Positions 1-6,703 of a stretch of 30,494 nt of DNA are shown here, piece by piece. Positions within the stretch are counted from its first letter, which is position 1, and the number at the start of each line of letters is the position of its first letter. Where the stretch lies: contig JBCBGC010000104.1 of assembly GCA_038527215.1 (NCBI GenBank), positions 1-30,494 on the forward strand. Direction: 5' to 3'. Under the pieces are notes generated by a model. The model saw only the letters and a list, made by a program, of their open reading frames with translations, did no database searches and was not told the DNA's origin. The DNA comes from JAWPMV01 sp038527215. GTDB lineage: Bacteria > Bacteroidota > Bacteroidia > J057. The position numbers were made by a program, and so were the translations under genes.

Positions 1-2
1 CC

Positions 3-341
3 CACCAATTGGATATACTCGAGCAAAATTGGGGCAAAAAGTATCCGGCTGTGATCAAAAGCTGGCACAACAACTGGGATCGACTCACCACCTACTTCCA
101 GTACCCACAGCCAATTCGGAAGATTATATACACCACCAATATCATTGAGAGTTTTCATCGTCAGCTCCGAAAAGTAACCAAAACCAAAGGGGCATTTACC
201 TCTGACGATGCGCTAATGAAACTTCTCTATTTGATCCAGGATCAAGTCAGTACCAAATGGAATCGACCCATGCACAATTGGAATTTGACATTAACCCACT
301 TATCCCTCTATTTTGAGGAGAGACTCAGACTTGATCTCTAA
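3..341 (+). CDS. IS256 (Mutator)-family transposase, C-terminal part
   Basis: This is the last ~112 codons of an IS256-family DDE transposase; the reading frame stays open to the left edge, so the true start lies outside the window. The visible segment carries the family's C-terminal signature: a WGKKYP stretch, then TTNIIESFHRQLRKVTKTKG followed by a helical tail with ALMKLLYLI. The E of NIIES is the third catalytic acid of the family. The stop is followed within a few bases by a terminal inverted repeat and then by broken IS3 sequence, so this is the right end of an IS256 element. Whether the full element is intact cannot be judged. Family assignment is firm. Confidence 0.9.
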   Translation, partial: HQLDILEQNWGKKYPAVIKSWHNNWDRLTTYFQYPQPIRKIIYTTNIIESFHRQLRKVTKTKGAFTSDDALMKLLYLIQDQVSTKWNRPMHNWNLTLTHLSLYFEERLRLDL

Positions 342-342
342 T

Positions 343-370
343 ACAATGACACACTTCAGGGAACACTACC
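343..370. repeat. Right terminal inverted repeat of the IS256-type element (putative)
   Basis: Read on the minus strand this segment begins GGTAGTGTTCCCTGAAGTGT, which has the look of IS256-family ends (a G-rich start, then a TGT-containing stretch). It lies directly after the transposase stop. At its outer edge IS3 coding sequence starts abruptly, which fits an insertion boundary at about 370/371. The matching left end is outside the window, so the call rests on position and general resemblance. Confidence 0.55.
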
Positions 371-488
371 GAGATGGGAATACAACCATTTTCGACCACA
401 TAGTTCTTTGGAAAATCTTACCCCGAATGAGGTAAGACAGAAGTGTTTATTAGACCCAGATTTTCTAGTTCCGGACGTTGCTACATAA
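371..488 (+). pseudogene. IS3-family transposase OrfB, C-terminal remnant
   Basis: From 372 an open frame of 38 codons reads RWEYNHFRPHSSLENLTPNE and ends at the TAA at 486-488. The YNHFRPHSSL..LTPNE string is the conserved C-terminal end of IS3-family OrfB integrases (rve fold). All upstream parts, including the catalytic D, D and E, are missing: the sequence starts abruptly where the IS256-type terminal repeat ends. This is best explained by IS256 insertion into an older IS3 copy; the rest of OrfB should lie on the far side of the IS256 element. Non-functional as it stands. Confidence 0.8.
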
Positions 489-521
489 GGGAGGATATCA
501 GAAGTTAAGGCTTTTCAATTT

Positions 522-549
522 ATACTGTCTCTACTTTCGGGGGGACGTA
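522..549. repeat. IS3-family right end (putative inverted repeat)
   Basis: About 35 bases after the OrfB stop the sequence CTGTCTCTACTTTCGGGGGG appears. On the minus strand this gives a run of C followed by GAAAGTAGAGACAG, the usual style of IS3-family termini. After it the sequence turns strongly A+T-rich, so this is the likely outer edge of the IS3 relic. The left partner is not in the window. Confidence 0.45.
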
Positions 550-632
550 CAACCACTAGAAATAATTTTGCATAAAAAATGCTATTCTAAATTAAATAAA
601 TATACAAATACACACTAGAAATAATAGGAAAT

Positions 633-648
633 TCCTTTTGTAAAAGGA
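633..648 (-). terminator. Weak hairpin after the mCpol operon
   Basis: TCCTTTT-GT-AAAAGGA is a perfect 7-bp stem with a 2-base loop, located about 10 bases past the stop of the membrane effector on the minus strand. It is A/T-rich and lacks a clean T run downstream, so termination is only a possibility. A 13-base direct repeat, CACTAGAAATAAT (554-566 and 613-625), lies just beyond it. Confidence 0.3.
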
Positions 649-658
649 TATCAAAGAA

Positions 659-1600
659 TTAAAAATCAAACTTTTTATTAAGCCATTTTCTCATTACTGA
701 TTTAAGTCCTTCAAAGATAGAAAAAGGGTTCAATGCAAATTTTCTTTCCCACAAAATCACAAAAATAAGCCCTATTTTGAACGTAGTAATTACCCCTCCT
801 AAAGTGTAAAACAGGAATGAGATCGGCTCAATTGCCTCCCAGTGTTCTTGGAAAAACGGCATAAGTTTAATAATCCAGTAAAGTAAACCCATGCTAACTA
901 AAAGAATTGCCATTAAAATTTGTTTGGCAAATATTGAAGAGCTAAAATCGAGAACTCTATTGAGCTTAGCTGGATTTTCAAATGAAGACAAAGATTGAGC
1001 CACGTATTGACTTTCAAATAGGTTTTTAAATTTATAATCTTCGGCATTTAGTGAATGAATCAGGTTTTTAACTGGTTCCTTAAAATTTATTGGCTTAATA
1101 ATATCAAACACATATATATCTCTAAACCCTTTTTTGAGACTGATGAAAAGTAAATCAGTCATAAAGTATTTTCGCTCCCCTGATACATCAAATACGCAAG
1201 CAGGTGGATCATCATTAGAAAAAGTGTTTTCTGCCAACCTTCTATCAAATTCCGTCTCAAGATTCTCATAAAGTATCCGAGTGAATAGAACCCCCTCCAG
1301 ATTACGTCTAGCCTTTTTATAGTATTCTCTATCATCCTCAGAAATCTTTATTTTTATCTCCTGACCATCTGTACCTACATACTTATATACACCAGCAGCA
1401 AGATCCTCTAGTACTTGTTCTATATTTTTTCTAATACTGCTATAGTTCTTCGCTTTTCTTTCTTCTTCTGCAGAACTTTCGAAAACTGTAACTATTTCCA
1501 CTCTCTTTGTAGAAAAGATTTCGGCATTAGCACAATGCACAATAGCATTGATGAATACATCTGGATTTAATGAGGTTGAAAATATATATAATTTTTTCAT
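659..1600 (-). CDS. CARF-like domain protein with two C-terminal membrane helices (predicted mCpol-linked effector)
   Basis: A 313-residue protein translated after mCpol; its ATG overlaps the mCpol stop by 4 bases (ATGA). Residues 1-220 look like a Rossmann/CARF-type sensor: a first strand KLYIFSTS followed by a helix, a strand RVEIVTVF, and near 135-168 CVFDVSGERKYF leading into a helix and strand DIYVFDII, which resembles the D-x-T/S-G-x-R/K-K motif of CRISPR-associated Rossmann domains. Two hydrophobic helices follow at about 225-247 and 261-284, with a basic C-terminal tail. In characterised mCpol (Panoptes) systems the effector is a two-helix membrane protein held inactive by the mCpol product, and membrane damage follows when phage removes that nucleotide. 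The same logic is inferred here. The architecture (sensor first, helices last, no visible beta-rich C-terminal domain) differs from the 2TM-beta effectors as I know them. The gene is A+T-rich relative to the surrounding chromosome, which suggests horizontal acquisition. The CARF assignment comes from motifs only. Confidence 0.7.
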   Translation of the reverse strand: MKKLYIFSTSLNPDVFINAIVHCANAEIFSTKRVEIVTVFESSAEEERKAKNYSSIRKNIEQVLEDLAAGVYKYVGTDGQEIKIKISEDDREYYKKARRNLEGVLFTRILYENLETEFDRRLAENTFSNDDPPACVFDVSGERKYFMTDLLFISLKKGFRDIYVFDIIKPINFKEPVKNLIHSLNAEDYKFKNLFESQYVAQSLSSFENPAKLNRVLDFSSSIFAKQILMAILLVSMGLLYWIIKLMPFFQEHWEAIEPISFLFYTLGGVITTFKIGLIFVILWERKFALNPFSIFEGLKSVMRKWLNKKFDF

Positions 1601-1971
1601 TTTATATCCTTATATGGAAAAATCTGATTTTTACCGAACAATTTTGCTTTATCCAAATTTTGTATTGCCTCTTCAATGGACTTACCGACCCCACAACTAA
1701 AAGTGTTTTGATGATTCATATTCTCTGAAAAAATAGCCCTAATTTCTTCAAGAAGTTTATAGGCATAAGTCTCCTCAGGATACTTAATTAAAAGATCATC
1801 ACCCCCAATGATGATTATTTCGATTTCCGGGTAATTATCAATAAATATCTCAATTTCCTTTAGAGAAGAGGTGATTCTTTTGGAAGTTTCCCTTGCACTA
1901 TCCACGTTACCTTCAAGTAGACTTCTCTTTATTGTATCACCAATATTATCCCCATCAAAAAAAGCAAACAT
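1597..1971 (-). CDS. Minimal CRISPR polymerase (mCpol) nucleotide cyclase
   Basis: A 124-residue stand-alone palm-domain cyclase related to Cas10 and GGDEF enzymes. The N-terminus reads FAFFDGDNIGDTIK, where D6 and D8 would be the first metal ligands and GDNIG is the mCpol hallmark. The catalytic hairpin is IIIIGGDDLLIKY, with GGDD at residues 56-59. A Gly-containing strand (FSCGVGKS) and a final helix complete the minimal fold, and the length matches the family. Characterised mCpol enzymes make cyclic di-adenylate constitutively, and the product restrains a membrane effector so that phage nucleotide sponges trigger cell death. The translationally coupled downstream membrane protein supports that role here. 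The start is the first ATG in frame; there is no Shine-Dalgarno sequence. The exact product cannot be read from the sequence. Family call is strong, mechanism inferred. Confidence 0.85.
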   Translation of the reverse strand: MFAFFDGDNIGDTIKRSLLEGNVDSARETSKRITSSLKEIEIFIDNYPEIEIIIIGGDDLLIKYPEETYAYKLLEEIRAIFSENMNHQNTFSCGVGKSIEEAIQNLDKAKLFGKNQIFPYKDIK

Positions 1972-2025
1972 ATTTGAAATGAAATTTACGGTAAAAAATA
2001 ATTTAATGCATCAAAAATTGACCTG

Positions 2026-2270
2026 TAACGGTCTAATGCATGCAGCGCTATGAGCTTTTGTTCGTAATGAACACGATACATATTGTTGCGTACAGCTTCC
2101 TTTTTAAAACTCTCCAGATGTAATGTTCATTGGTTCATTTGGTTTACATGAAGTCATCGTTAGTAAACTTATTAAAGAAAAATATAATTCTTTCAACTAT
2201 TGTTTTTTTTATTGTCCGAAACGATGCAGCAACATGCCGTACGCAGCATTAGCAAGTATAAGGACCGTTA
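2026..2270. repeat. Related imperfect inverted repeats upstream of mCpol
   Basis: TAACGGTC (2026-2033) is answered by GACCGTTA (2263-2270). Just inside, CTAATGC and TGCAGCG on the left have counterparts in CGCAGCATTAG on the right, with about 10 extra bases in the right arm. A further inverted pair is TGTTGCGTACAGC (2084-2096) against GCCGTACGCAGCA (2236-2248), 11 of 13 matching. A small hairpin TGTTC-GTAAT-GAACA sits at about 2059-2073. The span could be a MITE-like element or a pair of structured recombination sites; it contains no credible gene. The stretch 1972-2294 shows nothing else I can name. Confidence 0.45.
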
Positions 2271-2294
2271 GCTGATGTTAAGCACCTATTTCTC

Positions 2295-2456
2295 TCAATT
2301 TACTCTTTCAATGAAATTAGATGGCTCATATGTACAAAAATCATCAAAGCTACCATTCTTCGAAAATAGATTTGGATTCCTATTGACCTTGAATACACGA
2401 TACAGATAAAGTTTAGTGGCTTTATAATCCACACTAGTAAATAAAACCCAGTTCAT
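2295..2456 (-). CDS. Orphan 53-residue ORF or gene remnant in the island
   Basis: An ATG-started frame of 53 codons begins MNWVLFTSVDYKATKLYLYR and ends with SNFIERVN. The composition (balanced charged, aromatic and polar residues) looks like real protein and not random translation, and the frame is closed upstream by a TAG four codons before the ATG. I do not recognise the family. It runs in the same direction as mCpol and lies between the inverted-repeat pair and the recombinase stub, so it may be a small cargo gene or the tail of a decayed one. A GCTTAAC heptamer occurs 11 bases after its stop. Confidence 0.35.
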   Translation of the reverse strand: MNWVLFTSVDYKATKLYLYRVFKVNRNPNLFSKNGSFDDFCTYEPSNFIERVN

Positions 2457-2527
2457 GGCGCAGAAAAACTAACCGACCTCTATATCCATGCCCCCCAAGC
2501 AGCCTCGCCATTCACCTCCGACTCCTT

Positions 2528-2633
2528 TCACACCTGAACATACCGCACTGTCATCCTGATCGTTCCATGCCCCAGCAAACGCTTCATGTACCGCCAATCC
2601 GTCCCTCTCTCCAGCATATACATCCACCTATAC
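2528..2633 (-). pseudogene. Tyrosine recombinase/integrase C-terminal stub
   Basis: Read on the minus strand the frame gives YMLERGTDWRYMKRLLGHGT, then IRMTVRYVQV and a TGA stop (2528-2530). This matches the end of the phage-integrase/XerC-type catalytic domain: hxxLExGxDxRxIxxLLGHxxIxxTxxYxxV, with the second active-site histidine region (LLGH) and the nucleophilic tyrosine in RYVQV. The upstream catalytic Arg and His box and the whole N-terminal domain are absent; instead the sequence runs into the 3' end of the hydrolase gene, overlapping it by a few bases. It is a relic of the enzyme that may have mobilised this island. Confidence 0.75.
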
Positions 2634-3647
2634 TGCCCCCTCCCCCACAAGCCCCAAAATCGCCCCCGTAATCTCCGCACAAAAAGCCCTGGGCAAATGA
2701 TGCCCCAAACCCTCCATAAAAAGCGTCTGGCAATTCGGAATTAGCGCGGCGGTCTTTCGCCCATGCTCCACCCTTACCAGGGAATCGTGGGTGCCATGCA
2801 CCACCAGGGAAGGCACAGAAAGTTTCTGTAGGGCTTCTATTCGAGAACCTGCCTTACGGATAGCGTAGCCATGTTGCAGCCGAGCCTTTCCGTTAAAGCC
2901 TTTTTTGTGGGTGATTTCATAATGGGCTGCCTCCACGGTGGACCGATGATCAAAGCGATAGCTGCGGTTCCCCTGCATCAGGCGATTCATGGCCAGGTTA
3001 AAGCGGAGCTTTCCGCGTAGCGAACTGAGCTGTTTGCCATACATCCGCAACACATAGGCCATCCCAAAGACGAGCTTGCGGGGAATAGGCTTAATCTCCG
3101 GATCGTCCATATAAGCGGTAGACATCATGGAAGTCAGGCTCAGCACCCGTTCAGGATACGCAATGGCCATACATTGGGCCACCATGCCACCCATGGAAAT
3201 GCCTACTACGTGATAGCTTTCTATGTTCAGGTGCGCCATTACTTCATCGGCATGGCGGGCCAGGTCCCGCAGGTTGTATTTATCAGGTTGGCCCCAGTGG
3301 GGTACCCAGGAAGAACCGCCGCCGCCCTGATGGTCGATGCGCACTACCCGATAGCCTGCCTGCAGGAAGGCCTCGACAAAATAAGGGGGAAAGCTCAACA
3401 TGGTTTGGGTCAGGCCATGTAGCAACAGAATGGTTTCTGCCGTAGGGCTTTTTCCCGGAATATCCTCATAGCAAATCTCCGTGTCCGCCAACTGTACCGT
3501 CTGCAAGGGTGCAAACAATAGGTCATCATTGGGTTTAGCCATCACCTCCTCGATCAGCTTTTCTTCCTGAGCCGATAAGCCAAATCGCCAGCGCACATAG
3601 AGATAGGCCAGCCCCGGTAGCATGACGAGTAACCAAAGGAATTCCAT
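2628..3647 (-). CDS. Alpha/beta hydrolase with N-terminal membrane anchor
   Basis: About 339 residues from the ATG at 3647; an in-frame GTG five codons upstream is the alternative. A hydrophobic N-terminal helix (FLWLLVMLPGLAYLYV) probably anchors the enzyme. The alpha/beta-hydrolase core follows: oxyanion loop LLLHGLTQ near residue 77, nucleophile elbow GISMGG with Ser151, acid in HGTHDSLV (Asp288) and the C-terminal GLGHHLP with the catalytic His at about 316. The usual D-x-R-G-x-G segment reads DHQGGGGSSW, as in the fold's lipase/esterase-like members. The substrate cannot be told. Its last codons overlap the recombinase stub, so the C-terminus may have been altered at the island junction. 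Confidence 0.85.
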   Translation of the reverse strand: MEFLWLLVMLPGLAYLYVRWRFGLSAQEEKLIEEVMAKPNDDLLFAPLQTVQLADTEICYEDIPGKSPTAETILLLHGLTQTMLSFPPYFVEAFLQAGYRVVRIDHQGGGGSSWVPHWGQPDKYNLRDLARHADEVMAHLNIESYHVVGISMGGMVAQCMAIAYPERVLSLTSMMSTAYMDDPEIKPIPRKLVFGMAYVLRMYGKQLSSLRGKLRFNLAMNRLMQGNRSYRFDHRSTVEAAHYEITHKKGFNGKARLQHGYAIRKAGSRIEALQKLSVPSLVVHGTHDSLVRVEHGRKTAALIPNCQTLFMEGLGHHLPRAFCAEITGAILGLVGEGAV

Positions 3648-3718
3648 TTCCTTAAGATACACAGTTCGGCAGGATTAGGAAAAAAAGCGGCTGCTAGACG
3701 AAAGGGGTTAGGGCAAAT

Positions 3719-6529
3719 TTATTCCCGACGAATCAGTTGCAAGGCATCCAGTCTTAGCTGCGCATCCTGAATCAGCTCGGTCAGTTCTTGCTGGGTCTGC
3801 CGGGCCAGTTCGATTTCCTGCGGACGAATGTGCGGATTGACCGCTTGTAGCTTTTCCAGGCGGCTGACTTCATGCCCTAATTGCTGGCGCATTTTGCGCA
3901 GGCCTTGCATGATATGAGAAGCGCCCCGCAGTTCGGCCAGTTCGGTTACCGTGTTGATCATTTTGGGCAAAAGGGTCTCCACCAAGAGTTCGTTTTCCAA
4001 TAGCTCGTCTATAGGGGCCCAGATCAATTGCTGGTCAATGAGGTCTGGAGAAAAAGCCTCGGTCTGCTCAGTTCCGGTATGGTCCACTACCACCCGAATC
4101 GGCGTAGGGGGTAAGAAGCGGTCTACCTGCAAGCGTTCTCCGCCCATGGTTTCCAGGACAAAAATCGCTTCCAATAGCATGCCAGGCCTTTCGCTTCCCC
4201 GCAGCACCCCAAAACTCGCGCCGCCCAAACCAGAACTCAGCACCTGATCCAGGGTTCCCGTGGCGATGGGATGGTCCCAGCTTAAGAAACTGGCGTCTTC
4301 CCGACTCAAAGCCCAGGTCCGGCTAAAGCTAACCGTAATGCCCTCGGCCGGCACGCCCGGAAAGGCTTCCAGGCTTTGGGGAGCCGGATGCAGCAAATAA
4401 GAGCGCGGTCCCAGGTCTTCCATTTCTACCGCAAATTCCTCGAACACCCGGGTCATATATTGTTCCAAGGTGGGGTCCTGATCAGCTTCCTGTATCTGTT
4501 CTACCAGCGCTTCGGCGACCTGCGGACGAAAGGAATTCATTTCCAGCAAGCGATTGCGGCCCTCGGCCAGTTGCTCGCGCAGGGCTTGCTGGGCGGTGGC
4601 GGTCTCCCGGATCAGCGCTTCCAGCTCTTTAGGCTCCGCAGCTTCCCCGCTCAGCAAAGTCCGCAGTCGCTCCCCAAAACGATGCGCCAGTTGATCGCCG
4701 CCCTGGAGATTTTGTTCGAAGGCTTGCAGGCCTTCGTGAAACCAGCGGACCAACATTTCCTGGGGACTGCCTGCCAGATAGGGTACATGGATGTTGATGT
4801 CCTCGGTCTGCCCGATGCGGTCCAGTCGACCGATGCGCTGCTCCAGCAATTCGGGATTGAGGGGCAGGTCAAAGAGCACCAAATGATGGGCAAACTGAAA
4901 GTTACGGCCTTCACTACCGATTTCGGAACAGAGCAGCACTTGCGCGCCCTCGGCTTCAGCAAACCAGGCGGCATTACGGTCGCGCTGCACAATGCTCAAT
5001 TGCTCATGAAAGACCCCTACCCGCAAACTGCTGCGTTGCTTGATGGCTGCTTCCAGGGCCAACACTTTTTCCTTGGTCCGGCAGATTAACAAAACCTTGT
5101 CCGGACGGGCTTTTTCCAGAAAAGTAATCAACCATTCCACCCGCGGATCATCCTCAAAGTAAAAGTCAGGCAGCTGCCCGGTTTCTTCCAGGGTATCGGC
5201 CCGGAATTCTTGGCTCAGCCTTTCCCGCCAAAGCGCCGCGTCTTTTTCCTCCGACAAAAGGACCAGTTGAAGCTTGCGTTGCGGGAAGCCTTCCATGGCA
5301 GCCCGCGTATTTCGAAAAATTACCCGGCCCGGACCATAACGGTCCAGCAGGTCTTCGATCAATTGATTCCGTTCCAGGCTGCCGCCCTTTTCTACCGCCG
5401 CCAGCTGTTCCGGTTCCACCTGCTTTGTCAGCCAGGCTTGATCCGCCTTGGATAAGGCATCTCCTTCCACCAGACGCTCCACCAGGGCCGCAATATCTGC
5501 TTGCCCTCCGGCCTCAGCCTGAAAACTGGCAAAGTCTGCATAGCGGTCCGGGTCCAACAGGCGCAAACGCGCGAAATGGCTTTCCAGGCCGAGCTGTTCC
5601 GGCGTGGCGGTTAGCAGCAGCAAACCTGCGGCACTACGGCTTAGGTGCTCTACAATTTGGTAAGCAGGACTGGCTTCCCCCACCGACCAGGCCAGGTGGT
5701 GGGCTTCATCTACTACCAACATATCCCAGGAAGCTCGCAGGGCTTGCGCGGCCCGTTTGGGGGAGCCCGCCAGGAAAGCCGTGCTGCAAATGATGAGCTG
5801 ATCATCCAGAAAGGGATTGCCTTCGGGCGCGCTTTCTTCCAGGGCCACACAGCGCTCTTCGTCGAAGATGTGGAACCAGAGATTGAAGCGGCGGAGCATT
5901 TCTACGAACCACTGGTGGACCAGGGTTTCCGGCACCAGGATGAGTACGCGACTGATGCTGCCATTCAATAGCAAGCGATGCAAAATCAGACAAGCCTCAA
6001 TGGTTTTGCCTAGCCCTACTTCATCCGACAACAGCACCCGAGGCGCAAACCGACTGCTTACCTCGTGAGCGATGTAGAGCTGATGCGGAATCAGGTCAAT
6101 GCGTCCTCCTACAAAGCCTTGAATAGGGGAAAGCCTTCTCGCATGTTCATGAGCCAGGGTTTTTCTACGTAAGGCAAAATGGGCCGGCTGGTCCACCTCC
6201 CCGTTGAGCAGGCGATCATCGACCCCATGCTGCACCCGTACCTCGCCCAGCTCCTCTTCGGAGATGACGCGATCCGCCCCGATGTACAGCAGTAAGTCTC
6301 CCTCTTGCACCCGTTCCACTACCATGGGCCTTTGCTTGGCATCCCGGATAGTGTCTCCGGGCTTAAAACGTACTCGCCGCAAAGGGGCGCTGTCGATGGC
6401 ATAAAGGCGGGTAGCATCCGAGCCAGGAAAGTAGAGTTTGATCCGGCCGTGCGTGGTTTCTACTACCTGCCCTACCCCCAGTTCGGGTTCGCCTTCGGAG
6501 GTATAGCGTTGGTGCGGAAAAAATGCCAT
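3719..6529 (-). CDS. rapA: RapA-like SWI2/SNF2 ATPase (RNA polymerase-associated helicase)
   Basis: 936 residues from the ATG at 6529. I prefer this start because MAFFPHQRYTSEGEPELGVG aligns with the N-terminus of known RapA, while the upstream extension begins with TTG. The N-terminal region matches RapA's tandem Tudor-like domain (ELG.G.V, FKPGDTI, LLLYIG). The helicase core has motif I DEVGLGKT (GLGKT 172-176), motif II DEAH (274-277), motif III TATPEQLG and motif VI RIGRLDRIGQ near 565-574. A long helical C-terminal region follows; the length is close to the ~968 residues of the E. coli protein. RapA recycles stalled RNA polymerase after transcription. It appears to be a single-gene unit, 71 bases before the hydrolase. 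A related SNF2 helicase of other function is possible but less likely. Confidence 0.9.
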   Translation of the reverse strand: MAFFPHQRYTSEGEPELGVGQVVETTHGRIKLYFPGSDATRLYAIDSAPLRRVRFKPGDTIRDAKQRPMVVERVQEGDLLLYIGADRVISEEELGEVRVQHGVDDRLLNGEVDQPAHFALRRKTLAHEHARRLSPIQGFVGGRIDLIPHQLYIAHEVSSRFAPRVLLSDEVGLGKTIEACLILHRLLLNGSISRVLILVPETLVHQWFVEMLRRFNLWFHIFDEERCVALEESAPEGNPFLDDQLIICSTAFLAGSPKRAAQALRASWDMLVVDEAHHLAWSVGEASPAYQIVEHLSRSAAGLLLLTATPEQLGLESHFARLRLLDPDRYADFASFQAEAGGQADIAALVERLVEGDALSKADQAWLTKQVEPEQLAAVEKGGSLERNQLIEDLLDRYGPGRVIFRNTRAAMEGFPQRKLQLVLLSEEKDAALWRERLSQEFRADTLEETGQLPDFYFEDDPRVEWLITFLEKARPDKVLLICRTKEKVLALEAAIKQRSSLRVGVFHEQLSIVQRDRNAAWFAEAEGAQVLLCSEIGSEGRNFQFAHHLVLFDLPLNPELLEQRIGRLDRIGQTEDINIHVPYLAGSPQEMLVRWFHEGLQAFEQNLQGGDQLAHRFGERLRTLLSGEAAEPKELEALIRETATAQQALREQLAEGRNRLLEMNSFRPQVAEALVEQIQEADQDPTLEQYMTRVFEEFAVEMEDLGPRSYLLHPAPQSLEAFPGVPAEGITVSFSRTWALSREDASFLSWDHPIATGTLDQVLSSGLGGASFGVLRGSERPGMLLEAIFVLETMGGERLQVDRFLPPTPIRVVVDHTGTEQTEAFSPDLIDQQLIWAPIDELLENELLVETLLPKMINTVTELAELRGASHIMQGLRKMRQQLGHEVSRLEKLQAVNPHIRPQEIELARQTQQELTELIQDAQLRLDALQLIRRE

Positions 6530-6703
6530 GCGAAAAGATGATTTGCGTGGCAAGAAGGCAAAAGGGCGGGAGATATGCAATGCAGGAAGGACAAGATTTT
6601 TGGAACGGAAAGAATAATCAGTCAGGCTCTCAGACCTTCCTTTTTTTACTTTCTGTCTAAATATGCCAACCCTACCAGTAGAAAAGGGACAATAAAGATC
6701 AGC

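Noticed and set aside
1597..1971. Ordinary GGDEF diguanylate cyclase
   Set aside because: At 124 residues it is too short, has GGDD instead of GG[DE]EF, lacks the c-di-GMP inhibitory site, and carries the DGDNIG start of the mCpol family.
2020..2290. Integron attC site
   Set aside because: A GTTRRRY-like heptamer is present, but I cannot find a matching RYYYAAC partner at a proper distance or a convincing attC stem, and no integron integrase is seen.
4376..5089. 237-codon plus-strand open frame opposite the RapA-like gene
   Set aside because: It lies wholly within the conserved helicase gene on the other strand; its translation has no motif and no domain-like composition.
6530..6580. Upstream TTG start for the RapA-like protein
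   Set aside because: The extra 17 residues have no counterpart in RapA, whose conserved N-terminus aligns from the ATG at 6529.
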